DNA of 64,000 bases from Gemmatimonadales bacterium (GCA_024278175.1 JAJRTS010000071.1:1-64000); one strand, 5' to 3'; shown: positions 49,224 through 61,901, numbered from the stretch's first letter. The notes: generated by a model not told the origin, from the sequence alone. Numbers and translations are program-made.

Positions 49224-50468
49224 TCAGACAGCCTTGATCGCAATAGAGATATTGTGGCCACCGAAACCGAGCGAATTGCTGAGGGCGGCGTCGATTTTAA
49301 GCTGGCGCGCCTCGTTCGGGCAGTAATCCAGGTCACACTCGGGATCGGGTGTTGTATAATTGATAGTCGGTGGAACGATTCCGTGGTAAATCGCCAGCGA
49401 TGTAAAAATGGCCTCCGCACCACCGGCCGCTCCCAACAGATGACCGACCATCGATTTAGTGGAGCTGACAACCAGGCCGTTTTTCGCCCGGTCTCCGAAC
49501 AGGCTTTTGATCGCGGCGGTCTCGGTGGGGTCGTTGTGTGGTGTGGATGTGCCGTGGGCGTTGATATAATCGATCTCCTCGAGCGACACGCCGGCTTCCT
49601 GCGCAGCCAGCTTCATCGCCCTCATCGACCCCTCTCCGCCGGGCACGGGTGCGGTGATATGGTAGGCGTCCGCCGTGCTGCCCGCTCCGGCTATCTCAGC
49701 GTATATTCTCGCTCCACGAGTCTTTGCGTGCTCATATTCCTCAAGCAGCAGCACACCCGCACCATCGGAGAGCACGAACCCATCGCGTTCCTTGTCGAAA
49801 GGCCGCGAGGCTGCCTGAGGTGAATCATTGCGGGTGGAGAGCGCCTTACAGGAACAGAAGCCGCCCAGACCCATCGGTGTCAGCGAGGCCTCGCAGCCAC
49901 CGGTAAGCATCATGTCGGACTCGCCGTACTTGATCGAGCGGAACGCCATCGCCACCGCATGGGCCGAGGAGGCGCACGCCGCAACCGTACAGAAATTGGG
50001 CCCCCTGGCCTTGCAATGGATCGAGACATAACCGGCGGCCATGTCAGAGATCATCATCGGCACGTAGAACGGGCTTATCCTGCCGGGGCCACCTTTAAGA
50101 TACCTTGAATGCTGGGTTTCGTGTGTATGTATTCCCCCTACTCCGGAACCGATAATCACGCCGAAGCGCTCCTGCTCGGCCGGGTCGGTGATCTCGCCGA
50201 GACCCGCATCCTGCATGGCCATCGCACTGGCCGCCACCGCAAGCTGGACAAACCGGTCGGTTCGCTTGATCTCCTTGCGATCCATGTACTTGGCCGGGTC
50301 GAAATTCCTGATCTCGCCGCCAAACCGGGTAGAAAACAGGCTTACATCAAATGACTCGATGGCCGCGATCCCGCTCTTACCCGCGAGTATCCCATTCCAG
50401 GTGGTTTCTATGTCATTGCCCAGCGGGGTTAATGCACCGACCCCGGTTACCACGACTCTTCTGGCCAT
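49224..50468 (-). CDS. fabF: 3-oxoacyl-ACP synthase II (FabF)
   Basis: A 414-residue condensing enzyme that elongates acyl-ACP with malonyl-ACP. The Cys-His-His triad is present: TVAACASSAHAV (about 164), NAHGTSTPHND and GHLLGAAGG. ATG 50468 starts the conserved MARRVVVTGVGALTPLG and has AGGA eight bases upstream; the longer frame to 50558 is not conserved. It follows acpP by 185 bases, with a terminator-like hairpin in between. Confidence 0.95.
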   Translation of the reverse strand: MARRVVVTGVGALTPLGNDIETTWNGILAGKSGIAAIESFDVSLFSTRFGGEIRNFDPAKYMDRKEIKRTDRFVQLAVAASAMAMQDAGLGEITDPAEQERFGVIIGSGVGGIHTHETQHSRYLKGGPGRISPFYVPMMISDMAAGYVSIHCKARGPNFCTVAACASSAHAVAMAFRSIKYGESDMMLTGGCEASLTPMGLGGFCSCKALSTRNDSPQAASRPFDKERDGFVLSDGAGVLLLEEYEHAKTRGARIYAEIAGAGSTADAYHITAPVPGGEGSMRAMKLAAQEAGVSLEEIDYINAHGTSTPHNDPTETAAIKSLFGDRAKNGLVVSSTKSMVGHLLGAAGGAEAIFTSLAIYHGIVPPTINYTTPDPECDLDYCPNEARQLKIDAALSNSLGFGGHNISIAIKAV

Positions 50469-50565
50469 CAACAGTTCCTTTACTCGTTTAGCAGTTACAA
50501 CTGACTTACAGATCCTGCCATGGCAGCAGGCCCCTGCGCTTAAACAGACGCAAAACACCGGCTAT

Positions 50566-50635
50566 CGACAAAAGGGCGCCGCTTCACCGCCAGGTGCGCG
50601 CCAGGCGCGCCCGAGAAAAAAGATGAAACGGCGCC
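50566..50635 (-). terminator. Hairpin/terminator after acpP
   Basis: GGCGCCGCTTCA (50575-50586) and TGAAACGGCGCC (50624-50635) form a long stem with internal GC-rich pairing. On the minus strand it runs into CTTTTGTCG. It probably attenuates transcription from acpP into fabF. Confidence 0.5.
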
Positions 50636-50653
50636 AGAGAAAACTCCGGGAAA

Positions 50654-50899
50654 TTATCCCTTGGAATCGAGTTTCTCCTGAAGATACTTGATCGCGGAAC
50701 CGACAGTTACCAGCTTCTCGGCTTCTTCATCGGGGATCTCGAGATCGAACTCTTCCTCGAAATCCATCACCAACTCGACAGTATCCAGACTGTCGGCACC
50801 GAGATCCTCCACGAAAGAGGCGTCTTCAGTAACTTTTTCAGCGTCCACGCCGAGCTTTTCAATAATGATTTCCTTGACCTTGGCAGCGTAGTCGGACAT
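50654..50899 (-). CDS. acpP: Acyl carrier protein
   Basis: An 81-residue acidic helical protein that carries the growing acyl chain on a phosphopantetheine arm. The attachment serine is Ser37 in [11 protein letters not shown]. The sequence [20 protein letters not shown] and [16 protein letters not shown] are canonical. It is the most conserved marker of the fab block. Confidence 0.97.
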   Translation of the reverse strand: MSDYAAKVKEIIIEKLGVDAEKVTEDASFVEDLGADSLDTVELVMDFEEEFDLEIPDEEAEKLVTVGSAIKYLQEKLDSKG

Positions 50900-50977
50900 C
50901 TATCATCCTCCATAGAATTAAGGTTTAGAGGTATTTCGGTTAGTTACCAGTTTTATGTTTTCCGCTGATAACAAAAA

Positions 50978-51721
50978 CTACATTATCATTCCGCCATCGA
51001 CCTGCAGCACCTGACCGGTAAGATACGACGAATCAGGACCAGCCAGGAACGCCACAACCGCGGCGACTTCTTCCACCGAGCCGCCACGACCCAGCGGAAT
51101 CGAGGTCAGCCAGTTCTGTTTTACTTCATCGTCCAGGTCGACAGTCATCTCGGTTTCGATAAAACCCGGCGCCACCGCGTTGACCCTCACACCCCGCGAG
51201 GCGAACTCCTTGGCGGCCGACTTTGTCAAGCCCAGCAGCCCGGCCTTGGAGGCCGAGTAATTCGCCTGGCCCGGATTGCCCATCAGGCCGACCACGGAGG
51301 AGATATTAATCACACTGCCCGCGCGCTGCTTCATCAACTGGCGGCTGGCCGCCTGGATGAGGTTGAACGAGCCCGTGAGGTTTATCGACAGGACCAGGTC
51401 CCAATCCCCGGGCTTCATTCTCATCAACAGCCCATCGCGGGTGATCCCGGCGTTATTGACCAGTACATCCAGAGTACCGAACTGCCGCACTACCTGTTTC
51501 ACAACCTCGGCGGCCTGGCCCGGGTCGGCGACATCGCATCTGTACGCGGCTGTTTTCCTGCCGGTTTTTTCAGCGATTTCCACAGCCGTCTTTTCAGCCT
51601 GCGCAAGGTCGATATCGACCACCGCTATATCAGCGCCATCGGCTGCCAGCCTCAGCGCGATCGCTTTTCCAATGCCGCGCGCCGCGCCTGTTATCAGGGC
51701 TGTCCGGTCTTTGAGCACCAT
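50978..51721 (-). CDS. fabG: 3-oxoacyl-ACP reductase (FabG)
   Basis: A 247-residue short-chain dehydrogenase that reduces 3-oxoacyl-ACP with NADPH. The cofactor motif is TGAARGIGKAIA near residue 11, NNAG is present, and the catalytic Ser, Tyr and Lys appear in NISSVVG and YSASKAG. ATG 51721 begins MVLKDRTALITGAARG, the usual N-terminus. It lies 39 bases after fabD in the transcript. Confidence 0.95.
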   Translation of the reverse strand: MVLKDRTALITGAARGIGKAIALRLAADGADIAVVDIDLAQAEKTAVEIAEKTGRKTAAYRCDVADPGQAAEVVKQVVRQFGTLDVLVNNAGITRDGLLMRMKPGDWDLVLSINLTGSFNLIQAASRQLMKQRAGSVINISSVVGLMGNPGQANYSASKAGLLGLTKSAAKEFASRGVRVNAVAPGFIETEMTVDLDDEVKQNWLTSIPLGRGGSVEEVAAVVAFLAGPDSSYLTGQVLQVDGGMIM

Positions 51722-51760
51722 ATTAATAAAGCCCCCCCCAAAAGTAAAGATCAAACTCGC

Positions 51761-52687
51761 TCAGAGTCCAAAGCGTTCGAGTTCCTCGAGCTTGCCTACA
51801 GTCGCAGTGGCTGCCGAACGCTCGATCCGGCGCATCAGGGCGCAGAGCACGTTTCCCGGCCCCAGCTCGACAAACGAGGTAACCCCGCTGTCGATTATCG
51901 TACGCATACTCCCGGTCCAGCGTACCGGACTGGTAATCTGCTCAAGAAGCTGCGTACGCACCGTTTCCGGCTCGTTCCGGCTGCGGGCCGAGACATTGGC
52001 CACCACCGGAATCCGTCCGGAAGAGATCTTCGCTCCGGCCAGCTTTTCCTTCATAGCTGCGGTGGCGTATTCCATCAGCGGGCTATGGAACGCGCCGCTG
52101 ACATTCAGTTTTTTAACCATTCTGGCCCCGGAGTCTTTCGCCGATTTCATCACCCGCTCCACGGCAGCCACCTCTCCGGAGATAACCACCTGTCCCGGCG
52201 CGTTAAAATTGGCCGGCACCACAACGCCGCTGTCCCGGGAACACAACTTTGCAAGATCCTCATCCGCCATGCCGATAACCGCGGCCATCGCTCCGGGCGC
52301 TTTCTCGCCGGCGGCCTGCATCAGTTCACCGCGAAGGCCCACCAGCTCCAGTCCCTGCTCGAAAGAGAGAAAGCCGGCAGCCACCAGTGCGCTGTATTCA
52401 CCCAGGCTGTGCCCTGCCGCCACCACCGGCTCGAAACCCTTAGCGCGCAGAAGGCTCCAGACCGCCAGGCTGTGGACGAAAATCGCCGGTTGAGTGATCC
52501 TGGTCCGGGACAACTGCTCGTCCGGGCCCTCGAAACAAACGGCGGCCAGATCAAAACCGAGCTTGTCGGCAGCCAGTTCGTACATCCGCCGGACTTGCTC
52601 GAAGCCGTCATACAAATCGCGGGCCATGCCCACATACTGAGACCCCTGGCCGGGGAACAATACTGCCGTTTTAACAACAGAAGGCAT
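51761..52687 (-). CDS. fabD: Malonyl-CoA:ACP transacylase (FabD)
   Basis: A 308-residue enzyme that loads malonyl groups on ACP. LFPGQGSQYVGM is near the N-terminus, the nucleophile serine is in GHSLGEYSALVAAG (about residue 93), and the catalytic histidine is in SGAFHSPLM (about 202). Length is normal. It stands between fabH and fabG. Confidence 0.95.
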   Translation of the reverse strand: MPSVVKTAVLFPGQGSQYVGMARDLYDGFEQVRRMYELAADKLGFDLAAVCFEGPDEQLSRTRITQPAIFVHSLAVWSLLRAKGFEPVVAAGHSLGEYSALVAAGFLSFEQGLELVGLRGELMQAAGEKAPGAMAAVIGMADEDLAKLCSRDSGVVVPANFNAPGQVVISGEVAAVERVMKSAKDSGARMVKKLNVSGAFHSPLMEYATAAMKEKLAGAKISSGRIPVVANVSARSRNEPETVRTQLLEQITSPVRWTGSMRTIIDSGVTSFVELGPGNVLCALMRRIERSAATATVGKLEELERFGL

Positions 52688-52714
52688 CGGCGACGTCCCT
52701 CCCCAATAAAAATA

Positions 52715-53698
52715 TCAGCCCCGGATCAGCACTCCGCCCCAGGTTATTCCACCGCCGAAAGCAACCAGCAGAATGTTGGAATCATGATCGTACCGCCCGC
52801 CCGCCCTCACTTCGTGGTAGGCGATTGGAATCGAGGCGGCACTCGTATTACCAAAACGGTCGATATTGACAAAAACCTTTTCTTTTTCGACCCCCAGCCT
52901 CTTGCCCAGGGAATTGATAATCCTGATATTGGCCTGGTGCGGGATCAGCAGATCCACGTCGGCAAGGTCGATTCCGGCCTTTTCGGCAGTCCTGGTCGCC
53001 GCCACTTCCATCGACCGCACGGCCACCTTGAACAACTCGTTGCCGTTCATCTTGATGAAATGCTGACCACTGTCCACGGTTTCCCGGCTGGCTGGCATCC
53101 GGCTACCGCCCGCCGGCAGATTGAGCAGCTTGGTTAAACTGCCGTCGCTGCCCAGGTGGCTGGCGAACAAACCCTTGCCGTCCGTGCCGGGTTCGACAAA
53201 CATCGCCCCGGCGCCATCGCCGAACAGGATACAGGTAGCACGATCGGAATAGTCCGTAATTTTGCTCAGGGTCTCCGCGCCGATAATCAGCGCGTTACGG
53301 TAGACTCCGGTGCTGAGCAGGGAGTGGACAACCGTCAGGCCGTAGAGAAAACCGCTGCAGGCCGCCGAGAGATCGAACGCGGTGGCATTGACCGCGCCCA
53401 GCTTGTCCTGAACGATACAGGCGGTGGAGGGGAAAAGATGATCGCCAGTGGCGGTGGCCACAATGATCAGATCTACATCCTCCGGAAGTTTAGCGGCGCC
53501 GGCGAGCGCCATCCTTCCCGCATCGGCGGCCAGGTCCGACGTGGCCACGTCTTTTTCCGCGATTCTGCGCTCACTGATACCGGTACGGGTCAGGATCCAC
53601 TCGTCGCTCGTCTCGACCATCCGCTCCAGATCGGCGTTGTACAGCACTTTATCCGGGAGAGCAATACCGGTTGCCAAAATCTTAAGATAGGTTTCCAT
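52715..53698 (-). CDS. fabH: 3-oxoacyl-ACP synthase III (FabH)
   Basis: A 327-residue initiating condensing enzyme that joins acyl-CoA to malonyl-ACP. The active-site cysteine is in SAACSGFLYGL (about 113), followed by the histidine in IPHQANIRII and the asparagine in FGNTSAASIP. The N-terminal RTGISERRI is conserved. Its start overlaps the plsX stop by 17 bases, so it is translationally coupled. Confidence 0.95.
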   Translation of the reverse strand: METYLKILATGIALPDKVLYNADLERMVETSDEWILTRTGISERRIAEKDVATSDLAADAGRMALAGAAKLPEDVDLIIVATATGDHLFPSTACIVQDKLGAVNATAFDLSAACSGFLYGLTVVHSLLSTGVYRNALIIGAETLSKITDYSDRATCILFGDGAGAMFVEPGTDGKGLFASHLGSDGSLTKLLNLPAGGSRMPASRETVDSGQHFIKMNGNELFKVAVRSMEVAATRTAEKAGIDLADVDLLIPHQANIRIINSLGKRLGVEKEKVFVNIDRFGNTSAASIPIAYHEVRAGGRYDHDSNILLVAFGGGITWGGVLIRG

Positions 53699-54713
53699 TC
53701 GTGGAATTTTCCATCTGGTAATTCTTGACTTCTTCGCTGATTACCTTGTTGACTTTATTGAGAACCGCGAGCCGAGCGCTCCTGATTGCGTTACGGATCG
53801 CCCGCGGCGGCGAACCGCCGTGGCAGATAATAGTAGTCCCGTCTATGCCCAACAGAGGCGCTCCGCCATATTCCGCATAGTCGAAAGTTTGTTTCATATC
53901 GTCGAACACACCCTTGAGCATCAGAAAGCCCATGGCGGCCAGCGGGCTGGCCTTGATCTGATTTTTCAGGTGTCCCACCAGCAGATTGAGCACCCGCTCG
54001 CTGAGCTTAAGCACCACATTGCCCACGAACCCGTCGCAAACAACCACGTCGGCCTCGCCCTCGAAAATGTCTCCACCCTCTACATTGCCGATAAAATTCA
54101 GCGGGCTGGCCGCCAGCAGCTTATTGGTGGCCACCGTGAGCTCGTCGCCTTTCGAGGGTTCCTCGCCGATACTGAGCAATCCCACCCGGGGGCTGGAGGT
54201 TCCGAGCACTTGTCTGGAATAGATCGACCCCATCATGGCGAACTGAAGCAAATGGATCGGCTTGGAGTCGACATTGGCGCCCACATCAAGCACAACGCAG
54301 GAACTGCTTGTAGTCGGGAAAACGCTGCAGATAGCCGGCCGGACAATCCCGCCTATCCTGCCCAGGCCCCTGAGCGAAGTGGCCATCACCGCACCGGTGT
54401 TACCCGCGCTGATAAAGGCGTCGGCCTTGCCCTCGGCCTGCAGAGCGATACCCACCGCAATCGAGGAATTCTTTTTTTTACGCAGGGCGGCCGAAGGGCT
54501 TTCCCCCATCTCGACAACCTCGGCGGCATGGACGATTTCGATCCTGGAGGTGTCGAGCCCATCAAAACGCTCGAGATACCCGGCTATCCGGGTATCGTCT
54601 CCAACCAGGCACAACTCGAAATCGGCTTCCAACTCCTGAATCGCCTGGACAGCGCCCTTGATCGGCACTGATGGTATCTGGTCGCCCCCCATCACATCGA
54701 GAGCTATCTTCAT
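53682..54713 (-). CDS. plsX: Phosphate acyltransferase (PlsX)
   Basis: A 343-residue enzyme that makes acyl-phosphate from acyl-ACP, the donor for PlsY in phospholipid synthesis. The N-terminus MKIALDVMGGDQIPSVPIKG and the motifs NTGAVMAT, DVGANVDSKP and VVCDGFVGNVVLK are diagnostic. Length is typical. It lies 70 bases after rpmF in the conserved order. Confidence 0.95.
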   Translation of the reverse strand: MKIALDVMGGDQIPSVPIKGAVQAIQELEADFELCLVGDDTRIAGYLERFDGLDTSRIEIVHAAEVVEMGESPSAALRKKKNSSIAVGIALQAEGKADAFISAGNTGAVMATSLRGLGRIGGIVRPAICSVFPTTSSSCVVLDVGANVDSKPIHLLQFAMMGSIYSRQVLGTSSPRVGLLSIGEEPSKGDELTVATNKLLAASPLNFIGNVEGGDIFEGEADVVVCDGFVGNVVLKLSERVLNLLVGHLKNQIKASPLAAMGFLMLKGVFDDMKQTFDYAEYGGAPLLGIDGTTIICHGGSPPRAIRNAIRSARLAVLNKVNKVISEEVKNYQMENSTNGNLS

Positions 54714-54783
54714 GCAGCAGCACCCCGTCCCGTATTAGGCGTGTGCGGCAAGCAGCCGCCCGCACTGTGGAGAGCTATCCGGG

Positions 54784-54963
54784 TCACTCTGTTACTTCGA
54801 CCACTACACGGTTCTTGTAATATCCGCAATGAGGGCAAACACGATGCGGCTGCTTGACCTGTCCGCAGTTGGAGCATAAGCTGGACGCGGGCGAATCAAT
54901 TTTATAGTGGGTTCTTCTCTGACGCTTGCGCGACTTGGACGTCCTTCTCTTGGGTACGGCCAT
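54784..54963 (-). CDS. rpmF: 50S ribosomal protein L32
   Basis: A 59-residue basic protein starting MAVPKRRTSKSRKRQRR, with a zinc-binding CxxC pair motif CSNCG and CPHCGYY. This is the zinc-binding (C+) form of L32. It is too short for a usual ORF cut-off but sits in its classical place between yceD and plsX. AGGAGG precedes the ATG. Confidence 0.95.
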   Translation of the reverse strand: MAVPKRRTSKSRKRQRRTHYKIDSPASSLCSNCGQVKQPHRVCPHCGYYKNRVVVEVTE

Positions 54964-54987
54964 CGATCCTCCTTGAACGGCTAATAA

Positions 54988-55024
54988 GATGCGGCTTTAA
55001 CCGGTAAAGCGAAAAAGCCGCATC
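54988..55024 (-). promoter_or_regulatory. Hairpin between yceD and rpmF
   Basis: GATGCGGCTTT (54988-54998) pairs with AAAGCCGCATC (55014-55024), an 11-bp stem in the 74-base gap. Both flanking genes run leftward. It may be a processing or attenuation structure that sets L32 expression relative to the rest. Confidence 0.55.
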
Positions 55025-55037
55025 AGCAAAGTTCTGT

Positions 55038-55580
55038 TTATTTCCTGTTTTTCAAGTCCAGCAATTTAGACCAGCGGGGATCTATAAATTCCTCCCGGCA
55101 GTCGCAACTGTCAGTGTTAAGTTCTTTCCCGCACTTCGGGCATAGCCCTCTGCAATCATTGTCGCACTGGAAAAAACGGGGGTATTCCAGAATAATATTT
55201 TCTCTCACCATCGCTGTCAGGTCAATTTCCCTGGCATTATTCTCAAGTGGGAAGATACCCTGTTCCCGGCGCTCTTCTTCGCTTAGCGCCAATTTGTCGA
55301 GCGCCCCGGGAAAAGCAAACATCCCGCGCAGCTCGTTGACGACTTTGGTCGTGACCCTTTCCAAACAGCGACGGCACTTACCCTCGGCCGTAAAGGTAAG
55401 TCCACCCGCAACATGAAAACTCAGGTGATCGGTGGTGCTGAGACGAACATCCAGCCTCAATGGTCCGGAAAACCCGAACCGCGGTTCGCCCTCAAGCTCA
55501 ATCTCAGCGGGCACAAGATCGCCCCTTTGGCGGCACGAGCCGTGCTTGATCTTATCCAAGTCTATTACCAGCACAGACAT
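55038..55580 (-). CDS. YceD/DUF177-family protein
   Basis: A 180-residue DUF177 protein, the universal neighbour of rpmF. In bacteria and plastids it is linked to 23S rRNA accumulation. Two cysteine pairs (CRRCLERV near 80; CDNDCRGLCPKCGKEL and CDC near 140-160) suggest metal binding. The core GLTFTAEGKCRRCLE is the family signature. The start is ATG 55580. It follows nnr by 72 bases. Confidence 0.9.
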   Translation of the reverse strand: MSVLVIDLDKIKHGSCRQRGDLVPAEIELEGEPRFGFSGPLRLDVRLSTTDHLSFHVAGGLTFTAEGKCRRCLERVTTKVVNELRGMFAFPGALDKLALSEEERREQGIFPLENNAREIDLTAMVRENIILEYPRFFQCDNDCRGLCPKCGKELNTDSCDCREEFIDPRWSKLLDLKNRK

Positions 55581-55652
55581 AACAAATTATCTCCATTCAA
55601 CTCTATTGTCAAGTAAAAGCTGCGCCGGGCAGCCACGCACGGTGAAAACGGC

Positions 55653-57218
55653 TCAACCCTCACCCAGCACCGTCCTGATTGCCTCCGGCAGCGCATCGCT
55701 CAACCCGGTGGCCATCAAGCCATACTCCCCGAACGCCTCGGCGGCAAGCTCTCCTGCCAGTCCGTGAATATAAGCGCCACAGTAGGCGGCCTCGAAAGGC
55801 TCCATGCCCTGGGCGATCAGCGCGGCGAGAGTACCGGTAAGCACGTCACCCGAACCGGCCTTGGCCATCGCGCTGCAACCCGTGGGGCTGATCACCGCCG
55901 GTTGCCCGTCGCTGCATACCACCGTGGGCGGGCCCTTGAGCAGCACCACCGCGCCGCTTTGGGAGGCCAGGCGTCGGGCCGCCTCAAGCGGCGCTGCCAC
56001 CACGTCCCCCAGCGGCACGTCCAGTATTCTCGCCATTTCCCCCGGATGGGGGGTCAGCACCAGTGGCCCGGCGAAAGATGACAGCGCGCGCGCCTCGCCG
56101 GCGAACGCGTTCAGGCCATCGGCGTCCAGCACCACCGGCACCTCGATACAGGGAGCGAGTTTTCTGATAAACTCAACTGTCCGCCCGTTCCTGCCGATTC
56201 CCGGTCCAAGCGCCACCACGTCCATGCCATCAGCGATAAACCGCGCGGCAACCTGAACGGCCCGCCCGCTAAAATTACCTCGCCCGTCGTCGGGTAACGG
56301 CAGGGTCATCACCTCGGTCAGCCGGGTCTCGAACACCTGGTTCAAGGATTCCGGCACCGCCGCCGTCACCATTCCGGCCCCCGAGGACATCGCGGCCAGC
56401 GAACTCATCACGGGTGCGCCCGTCAGGCCGGTGGAGCCACCGATAACCAGCACCTTGCCGTAGTCACCCTTGTTGCTGAAATCCCGCCGGGGCGGCAGCA
56501 GGCCGCACACGTCCTCGCTCTCACAGACAAACAGGTCACATCCCGCCTCGTCAATCGCCCGTTGGGGAAAACCGATATCCGTGCGGATCACCTCGCCACA
56601 ACATTCGCGGCCGGGATAAAACCGGTGGCCCGGTTTCTCGCAGCCGAACGTGACCGTAAGCCGGGCGGCAAGGCTGCAGCCCGGTACCGCACCGCTGTCC
56701 ATCTCCACACCGGTGGGCGAATCCACGGCCACCACGGGCAGGGAGCGCCCGCTCACTTCGGCGACTATCGAAGCGATCAGGCCCCGGGGCGCACCGGAGG
56801 CTCCGGAGCCAAGCAGGCTGTCGATCACCAGATCGCTTTCGTCCAGAGCGTCGGCCAGCGGCCGCAGGTTATCCTCGGCAAGCTCGAACACTTCCACGCC
56901 GAAATTGATCGCCGCCGAGGCCATCAGGGCGGCATCGCCCGCAAGTTGATCGAGCTTTCCGGTGAGAAACACTTTCGGCCAGAGCGGCGCGCAACTGGCG
57001 AGCAGCCAGCGGGCAACCACAAAACCATCCCCGCCGTTGTTACCCGGGCCACAGAGAACCACGGGGGCGCGGCAAGCGGCGCTGGCCGGGAACCGGCGCA
57101 GGGAGTCGACAACCGAACGTCCGGCGCCTTCCATCAGCACCGCGCCGGGAAGCCCCAGTTGCCCGATAGTGAAAGCGTCCACGCGCTGCATTTTTTCGGC
57201 TGTGAGTACGGGAATCAT
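55653..57218 (-). CDS. nnr: Bifunctional NAD(P)H-hydrate repair enzyme
   Basis: A 521-residue fusion of an epimerase (YjeF N) and an ADP- or ATP-dependent dehydratase (YjeF C). It restores hydrated NADH and NADPH. CGPGNNGGDGFVVAR (56-70) is the N-domain nucleotide loop, and LVIGGSTGLTGAPVMS, LTPHPGEMARIL and AKAGSGDVLTG belong to the kinase-like C domain. Length is normal for the fusion. It stands at the head of the yceD-rpmF-plsX-fab series. Confidence 0.93.
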   Translation of the reverse strand: MIPVLTAEKMQRVDAFTIGQLGLPGAVLMEGAGRSVVDSLRRFPASAACRAPVVLCGPGNNGGDGFVVARWLLASCAPLWPKVFLTGKLDQLAGDAALMASAAINFGVEVFELAEDNLRPLADALDESDLVIDSLLGSGASGAPRGLIASIVAEVSGRSLPVVAVDSPTGVEMDSGAVPGCSLAARLTVTFGCEKPGHRFYPGRECCGEVIRTDIGFPQRAIDEAGCDLFVCESEDVCGLLPPRRDFSNKGDYGKVLVIGGSTGLTGAPVMSSLAAMSSGAGMVTAAVPESLNQVFETRLTEVMTLPLPDDGRGNFSGRAVQVAARFIADGMDVVALGPGIGRNGRTVEFIRKLAPCIEVPVVLDADGLNAFAGEARALSSFAGPLVLTPHPGEMARILDVPLGDVVAAPLEAARRLASQSGAVVLLKGPPTVVCSDGQPAVISPTGCSAMAKAGSGDVLTGTLAALIAQGMEPFEAAYCGAYIHGLAGELAAEAFGEYGLMATGLSDALPEAIRTVLGEG

Positions 57219-57339
57219 CGCTCACCCGTCTTCCTGGAGAATAATCACTGGCAGGAACCGCTCGGCGGCCCGGGCAGCCGGAGCGATTGTGCTTGCCCGG
57301 GTCCCCGGCTCGTTCACTGCGGGATGAGAAACGCCTGAT

Positions 57340-57368
57340 GAGCGCCGGGTTTTACGTTCCCGGCGCTC
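57340..57368 (-). terminator. Hairpin after the zinc-ribbon gene
   Basis: GAGCGCCGGG (57340-57349) pairs with CCCGGCGCTC (57359-57368) about 16 bases after the stop of the 57385 gene. No T-run follows, so termination is only possible. Confidence 0.5.
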
Positions 57369-57384
57369 TGAAAGAGCTAAAGTT

Positions 57385-57576
57385 TCACTTGAAAGATTGT
57401 CCGATATCCTTGCCGATACTGACCTCTCCGTTATCGATCCGCAGGTGAAACCCGCAATCCGGATTGGTGCAGACCCATGCCTTATATCGGATCGACGCGC
57501 CGTCGCGACCGTAATCGCTCAGCGGAATCAGGATTCCGATATCGCATTTCTGGCATTTCGGAAAATTGCTCTCCAT
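57385..57576 (-). CDS. Small zinc-ribbon protein
   Basis: A 63-residue protein with CQKCDIGILIPLSDYG and CTNPDCGFHLRIDNG, two pairs of cysteines that should bind one zinc ion in a rubredoxin-like knuckle. ATG 57576 is chosen because GGGGG lies at a good distance; the six codons before it are not needed. It lies 41 bases after the lipoprotein gene. The function is unknown; such proteins often act as adaptors. Confidence 0.65.
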   Translation of the reverse strand: MESNFPKCQKCDIGILIPLSDYGRDGASIRYKAWVCTNPDCGFHLRIDNGEVSIGKDIGQSFK

Positions 57577-57617
57577 CGTGTTCCCCCATCCCATAGAGGT
57601 TCGTAATTACCCGGCTA

Positions 57618-58169
57618 TCAGGGTATTGGCTCAGGCAGGTAAAATTTCTTCGGATCGTAGTCGCCCCTCAGAATGTTTAATTGGACGAATTCGTTAAGGT
57701 CAACAATATACCACTTTCCTTTATCCGGATACAATTTCATTTTGAGAGTGAATTGTTTCCTTGTCGTCTTCTCCCCCGCCGCTTTCCGCCGCGATGGGGA
57801 TTCAAACAGAACAATCGCATTGCTTATGTCACGGTCCACGTAAACCTTGTCAATCGTATAGGATGCGGCCGATGCGGCCGGGAGATAGTCCTTGAAGAAT
57901 ATCTCCCGGAAAGAATCGATAACTCCCTGTTGCTCCTCCCGCGAAAGCCTGTTGAAATAGTCCCTGCCCACATAGTACTGATTAATCGCCACTTCATCCC
58001 AGGCCATCAGGGTATCGAGCACCTGTTCATTACGCTCGCCGACACTGCTGACAAACTGTTCCACAACCTGATGCGGGCTGTTATCCGCCCGCTGGCAACC
58101 CGCGGCCAATACCAGAGCGGCCATCGCCGTGGCTCCTGTCAATCCGCCAGCCAACCTGAAGCGAACCAT
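57618..58169 (-). CDS. Hypothetical lipoprotein
   Basis: A 183-residue lipoprotein. The signal sequence ends in the lipobox LAAGC with lipidated Cys at about residue 25. The mature part begins with the helical pattern SPHQVVEQFVSSVGERNEQVLDTLMAW and continues with a mixed alpha/beta fold resembling the nuclear-transport-factor-2-like cone (DUF4878-type). No catalytic residues are evident. ATG 58169 has GGAG eight bases upstream. It follows the response regulator by 17 bases and is probably co-transcribed. Confidence 0.65.
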   Translation of the reverse strand: MVRFRLAGGLTGATAMAALVLAAGCQRADNSPHQVVEQFVSSVGERNEQVLDTLMAWDEVAINQYYVGRDYFNRLSREEQQGVIDSFREIFFKDYLPAASAASYTIDKVYVDRDISNAIVLFESPSRRKAAGEKTTRKQFTLKMKLYPDKGKWYIVDLNEFVQLNILRGDYDPKKFYLPEPIP

Positions 58170-58186
58170 TGTACGGTCTCCGCCGG

Positions 58187-58552
58187 TCAGTAGTCTTCCG
58201 GGAGCCACTCGGCCAGTTTGTCCCGGATTTTAGCGGCGGTCAGCGGCTTGAGCATAAAATCATTGCAGCCACGCTCAACCGCGCGCCTCGCACTGACAAC
58301 GCTATGGGCCGTAATCGCGATCACCGGAACGCCAAAGAGCTCGTGATGCTTGCGCAGGGCGGCAATAGTTTCCAGCCCGCCCATGCCCGGCATCGAGACA
58401 TCGAGAAATATCAGGTCGGGCTTATCCTGCTCGGCCACCGCAAGTCCCTCGGCTCCGTCGGCGGCTTGCAGCACCCGGTAATCGTCCTCCAGGCTGACTG
58501 CGATAACATCCCGGTTCTCCGGAACGTCGTCGATGATTAGAATTGTCTTCAT
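58187..58552 (-). CDS. Stand-alone response regulator receiver (CheY-like)
   Basis: A 121-residue receiver domain without an output domain. The phosphoacceptor is Asp51 in LIFLDVSMPGMGG. The acidic pocket is IDDVPENRD (6-14), the Thr/Ser switch is in ITAHS and the lysine in MLKPLT. It ends with LPEDY. Such single-domain regulators act by protein contact. The ATG is 58552. No histidine kinase is in the window, so its partner is elsewhere. Confidence 0.9.
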   Translation of the reverse strand: MKTILIIDDVPENRDVIAVSLEDDYRVLQAADGAEGLAVAEQDKPDLIFLDVSMPGMGGLETIAALRKHHELFGVPVIAITAHSVVSARRAVERGCNDFMLKPLTAAKIRDKLAEWLPEDY

Positions 58553-58691
58553 AAGCGCGTCAAAAAAACGGTCGCAATGGGAATTAAGTTGCTCAAGGTC
58601 AGCCAAAGGGGTGATTCACACGTCCCTGGGCGGCGGAAAAATATGAAATTTTATTTCAGCGGCCGTTGAGTGCTTTTTTCAGGCGGCCCCT

Positions 58692-61901
<3,210 letters not shown>

